Origin: Basidiobolus heterosporus B8920
Lineage: Eukaryota > Basidiobolomycota > Basidiobolomycetes > Basidiobolales > Basidiobolaceae
Direction: 5' to 3'
Length of the DNA stretch: 19,203 nt
NCBI GenBank assembly: GCA_000697455.1
Contig: JNET01030157.1
Coordinates: 1-19,203, forward strand
A program made the translations under genes and the position numbers. The notes beneath the pieces were generated by a model. The model did no database searches. It was given only the letters and a program-made list of their open reading frames with translations, and was not told the origin of the DNA. Shown piece by piece: positions 16,118 to 19,203 of this stretch (position 1 is its first letter; every line of letters begins with the position of its first letter).

Positions 16118-18019
16118 TTAAGAGGTTTTGACCTCAACAGGTATCTTGGTGCCTTGCCCAAAGAGGCGGAACTTGACCTCAGAGAAAATCATGTCGTATT
16201 CCTCACGAGCAGCTCCGAGGACGCTAGAGTTTTCCTGAGCACGACGTATAAGGTAGGGAACAACCTCGTGAATAGGTCCATAGGGCACGTACTTGAATAT
16301 TTTATATCCGTTAGCACCTAGCGCATACGAGAGGTTGTCTTTCATGCCCATCAGCTGTCCAAACATGACCATGTCGGTTTTTGGTGAGATACCACGACTC
16401 TCCAAGCCGGCGCACGTTTTGGCAACAGAGTCTTTGTTGTGTGAAGCAACCATGAAAGCAGCACGGGTAGTACTTAGGGTGTCAGTAGGCTTGATCTGGT
16501 CCAGCAGGAACGCAACACCGGAGTTGTAGCATTGATGAGTGTCTTCAATAGTATCATTGATAATATCCGGAATGCCAAGTTTTTCGCAGCGCTTACGTTC
16601 AGTAACCATGTACGCTCCTCTGACAAGCTTGGCACCAAATGTGAAGTTTTGCCGCTGGGCACGCTCATAATCATTTACCAGTTTACGAGTGCTATCCTTA
16701 AGATACATTTGGTAGGTGTTGAATACAAGAGGGCCAGACTCCTGTCCTACCTTGTTGTAGCGCTGGCTAACCTCCATGGCAGCATAGTCGATGGCATCTT
16801 GGAAGTAGGACTGCTCAGCATCAATCATGAGACGGACCTTGTTCTCTTTGGCATATTCACAGATAGAAACAACGCGCCCCATAAATAGATCGAAATCCTC
16901 AAAATCAGTCTTACTCAGAGGAACAAATGCAGCTGAAGACGAATCTTTCTCAGGAGCTTGGCTTTGTCCCATAAAGAGTGGTCTTGAGATAGGATCTTCA
17001 AGAGAAAGAGACCTAGAGAACTCAATCCAGTCAATCGCACCCTGCTGATGAGTATCTGCTCTCTCAAAAAGTTCACTAGCCACGGCTTCTATATCATGCT
17101 GCTGGGCTCCAGGAAGTTGTTTAATAACAGAAACAAATTCTGCTTTGCTGAGTTTACCATCCTTATCGGTATCCTCGTGAACAAAGCTAGCTCTAAGGTT
17201 ATACAGATTGTACGAGACCTTTTGGAGAGTCAAGGGGGAAAGAAGGGGGGTCAATTTGATTGCAGAAAAGCTGTTGGGCTCAACACTGGCTGCCTTAACA
17301 GAGCCCTTAAGAAGGGCGGTGACTTGGTCTGCACGATCGTTCCAAAGCGAGCGGACAGCTTCTGGGGTTTCGGCATCAGGGAGCTTATCGAGATCTACTT
17401 CAATGGACACATCCAGAATAGACCCAATTCCAGCGGACTTGAAGTTATTCATTGTAGATGCGATCTCGTCTTGAGTCTCGCCGCCACAGAAATGATTGAA
17501 AAATGTATGCTTAATGAACCAGTAGGCAGGGCCAGTGAAATGGAGCTTTTCGCAGAGCTCGATAAGCTGCGGAGACCATTCGACAAGAGTTGTCATCATG
17601 CACATCTTGTACACTAGTAGCGATATAACTAAATCATACGTGGATTTGTTTCGGACACCAATCCTAGGGTCATTGGTCAATATGCTAGGAGTGGAGTCCT
17701 GCTGAGCAGCATCCGCATAGGATGGGTTAGAGGACAGGCCTACGAAGGAAACAGTGGCGACACCAGCGGCAAACGCTGAGCCATATAGAGCGGCGGGCCA
17801 CAAACGTGAGCGTGCCTCATTGCCTACTTTAGTGGTAGTTGAGGAATTACGAAGCTGTGCACCAAAATTGGCGATCTTATGATGGGCATAGGATCTGTTT
17901 ACCAAGGTAGTAGGTCTGGGGAATGTCTGTGTGCCAGCTCTGGGCGAGCGAGAAAGAGTGGCAGTGACTCTTGAAGAAAGACTACAGTAGGCAGAAGTGT
18001 TTTTGAAATGAAGGGACAT
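16118..18019 (-). CDS. PUT1: Mitochondrial proline dehydrogenase with EF-hand insert
   Basis: A single exon encodes 633 residues. The enzyme oxidises proline to delta-1-pyrroline-5-carboxylate with FAD, feeding the respiratory chain, the first step of proline catabolism in mitochondria. The N-terminus is Ser/Arg/Thr-rich and acid-poor (about 1-70), as expected for a presequence, followed by a hydrophobic stretch near 75-97. The barrel carries family motifs: RLMIDAEQSY (396-405), LVFNTYQMY, FGAKLVRGAYM (461-471), ASHNKDSV, MFGQLMGMKD and YLIRRAQENSSV (589-600). An insert of about 70 residues precedes the C-terminal half of the barrel. It has a canonical EF-hand loop at 283-294 (D283, D285, D287, G288, E294) and a degenerate second loop at 322-333, where His and Gln replace acidic ligands. 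EF-hand inserts are known in some animal PRODH enzymes; yeast Put1 is shorter. Regulation by calcium is inferred. Confidence 0.96.
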   Translation of the reverse strand: MSLHFKNTSAYCSLSSRVTATLSRSPRAGTQTFPRPTTLVNRSYAHHKIANFGAQLRNSSTTTKVGNEARSRLWPAALYGSAFAAGVATVSFVGLSSNPSYADAAQQDSTPSILTNDPRIGVRNKSTYDLVISLLVYKMCMMTTLVEWSPQLIELCEKLHFTGPAYWFIKHTFFNHFCGGETQDEIASTMNNFKSAGIGSILDVSIEVDLDKLPDAETPEAVRSLWNDRADQVTALLKGSVKAASVEPNSFSAIKLTPLLSPLTLQKVSYNLYNLRASFVHEDTDKDGKLSKAEFVSVIKQLPGAQQHDIEAVASELFERADTHQQGAIDWIEFSRSLSLEDPISRPLFMGQSQAPEKDSSSAAFVPLSKTDFEDFDLFMGRVVSICEYAKENKVRLMIDAEQSYFQDAIDYAAMEVSQRYNKVGQESGPLVFNTYQMYLKDSTRKLVNDYERAQRQNFTFGAKLVRGAYMVTERKRCEKLGIPDIINDTIEDTHQCYNSGVAFLLDQIKPTDTLSTTRAAFMVASHNKDSVAKTCAGLESRGISPKTDMVMFGQLMGMKDNLSYALGANGYKIFKYVPYGPIHEVVPYLIRRAQENSSVLGAAREEYDMIFSEVKFRLFGQGTKIPVEVKTS

Positions 18020-18552
18020 GAATCTAGTGGTAGAGAGATGAATAGGAACAACCCAAGATGCTAGAAATTCGTGCAGCTAGATAGCAACATCGGATCAGGT
18101 TAAATATGAAATCAAGGAAGCAATCGAGGGAGTCACATGAGGCTTGACGTGGTGGAAAAAAGAAACAATCAAGCGACTTGTGACTCTCCAAAAGATGGAT
18201 TATTATCACAGTTCTGACTAATAGTTCTAACTGCAATTCGGTTAGTATTTCAAGTATCCATTCAGGTATCTATTCAGGTGACAGTTCAGTTCAGCTCTGC
18301 TAATTCAGCTAATAATAATGCCTCTGAAAATAGCGGACAATTCTTGGATTTAATCTTTCGCCCAACCTGACCCCAATATCCTCTGGTGCATGTTTCACCT
18401 TGAGATGGCACTGTATGATTACTATTAATAGGTTAATGAGCAGAGTAACGAACAAATGAAATATGATTCATATATTATTAATCCTAACCCTGATTGGATG
18501 CATTGACCCTGAAGAGATCCTTCTCTCTCCATGCACTAAAGCACCAATATCT
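18020..18552. promoter_or_regulatory. Upstream region of PUT1
   Basis: This should contain the PUT1 promoter and 5' UTR. Between about 18255 and 18312 a TTCAG/ATTCAG motif recurs six times with irregular spacing. A single CCTAACCCT lies at 18482-18490. I saw no CGG-N10-CCG Put3-type site. No gene was recognised. Confidence 0.4.
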
Positions 18553-18560
18553 ATGCATTT

Positions 18561-18672
18561 AACCAGCCATATATGTACTTGCATTCAACCAGCCATATAT
18601 GTACTTGCATTCAACCAGCCATATATGTACTTGCATTCAACCAGCCATATATGTACTTGCATTCAACCAGCC
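18561..18672. repeat. 26-bp minisatellite, about 4.3 copies
   Basis: AACCAGCC recurs at 18561, 18587, 18613, 18639 and 18665, exactly 26 bases apart. The four full units (AACCAGCCATATATGTACTT plus GCATTC) look identical apart from the left flank, where TGCATTT precedes the first unit instead of TGCATTC. Each unit contains CATATATG, a palindrome. The near-perfect identity implies recent expansion. All three plus-strand frames stay open through it because 26 is not a multiple of 3 and the unit has no stop; this is not coding evidence. Confidence 0.95.
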
Positions 18673-19203
18673 TAGTAGAATTACTCATGTGTATATATAC
18701 TCAACCCATATATCCACCCCATACATCCACTACATACATCCAACAAGCATCTGTGGAACGCATTCAACAATCGCACTTGATAAACCTTCATGGGATTTTA
18801 TTAGAACTGAAATTGTCTAAACAAATTCGTTTAGTTCTCACCGATCATTTGTTTCGATTATAGAATTTGGTGAATACAACGGAGGCACAGAATGCAGTGG
18901 TGCAGTGGTGCAGTGGTATCGTAGTGTTGAGGGTCCAATCTAAAACCCAGATATTCATATAAGTCAAGTCCAAGTTTCACACTGAGATTGGTGTCATTCT
19001 GGACTCACAGTCGTTTGTTCCCACGATTGACTTAACGGTTTAATGCCAACTTATATTGTTCCTATGACTATGACTACGACCTGTCTGGTTTGTTGGACTC
19101 ATCCACATCTCTTCTTAAACACGCGGCATAATAATTCTTGAGGAATGACTCATCCTGAACTGGTTCTATGGGAGAGATTCCTGGAAGTTGGAAGAAGTAC
19201 ATG
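18673..19203. other. Non-coding right end, simple repeats only
   Basis: Near 18690-18745 there is low-complexity CATATATC/ACATCCA sequence. Three copies of TGCAGTGG stand head to tail at 18893-18916. The rest, to the window edge, shows no convincing gene, and I could not assign a function. Confidence 0.45.
18893..18916. repeat. 8-bp tandem repeat (TGCAGTGG x3)
   Basis: Three exact head-to-tail copies stand alone. Overlapping windows of the repeat match the tRNA A-box consensus (TGGTGCAGTGG), but no good B box or cloverleaf follows. Confidence 0.85.

Noticed and set aside
17048-17617. Plus-strand open frame of 189 codons
   Set aside because: It lies wholly antisense to PUT1 coding sequence, where the minus strand encodes conserved enzyme motifs, and it shows no domain.
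18463-18863. Three overlapping plus-strand frames with repeated HICTCIQPA-like peptides
   Set aside because: They only translate the 26-bp minisatellite in different frames.
18893-18960. Possible tRNA-like or U4 snRNA-like start (A-box match; GCAGTGG, ATCGTAG, GAGG)
   Set aside because: There is no good B box, no cloverleaf, and no Sm site or U4 stem sequence downstream. The A-box match arises from the TGCAGTGG repeat.

Overview
The window looks like nuclear DNA of a filamentous or early-diverging fungus. Genes are close together on both strands, introns are mostly 50-95 bases, and splice sites are GT-AG with two GC-AG exceptions. The proteins are fungal or opisthokont housekeeping types: a LIM/C1 RhoGAP, Ypt7, mitochondrial proline dehydrogenase and a WTAP/Mum2-like m6A-complex subunit. 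Telomere-type TTAGGG motifs recur in non-coding DNA. A Mucoromycota-like source is my guess; the sequence does not prove it.

Layout. 1-845 holds an imperfect tandem duplication and no intact gene. 896-1629 (+) encodes a protein with the bacterial RNase P protein (RnpA) signature. It converges on a six-exon WTAP/Mum2/FIP37 homologue at 1719-2746 (-), which shares an upstream region with a twelve-exon LIM-LIM-coiled coil-C1-RhoGAP gene at 3252-6721 (+). That gene ends 49 bases from a steroid 5-alpha-reductase family gene, 6771-7680 (-). Next come a seven-exon multi-KH RNA-binding protein (8252-11374, -), an unplaced stretch of about 1 kb, an unknown acidic-tailed protein (12378-13046, -), YPT7 (13557-14588, -), a small RG-rich protein (14961-15443, +) and PUT1 with an EF-hand insert (16118-18019, -). 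The right end (18020-19203) is non-coding, with a 26-bp minisatellite and other short repeats.

The genes do not form a pathway or operon. Three bear on RNA biology (the RnpA-like protein, the m6A-complex subunit, the KH protein), a fourth possibly so (the RG-rich protein), and two on small-GTPase control (RhoGAP, Ypt7). This clustering may be chance. I found no mobile-element gene, CRISPR array, rRNA or convincing tRNA.

The exon models were built by hand from splice signals, reading-frame continuity and family conservation. The least ordinary results are the RnpA-like gene, a predicted 6-nt microexon in YPT7, two GC-AG introns, and TTAGGG arrays at gene starts. I saw no clear new multi-gene system.
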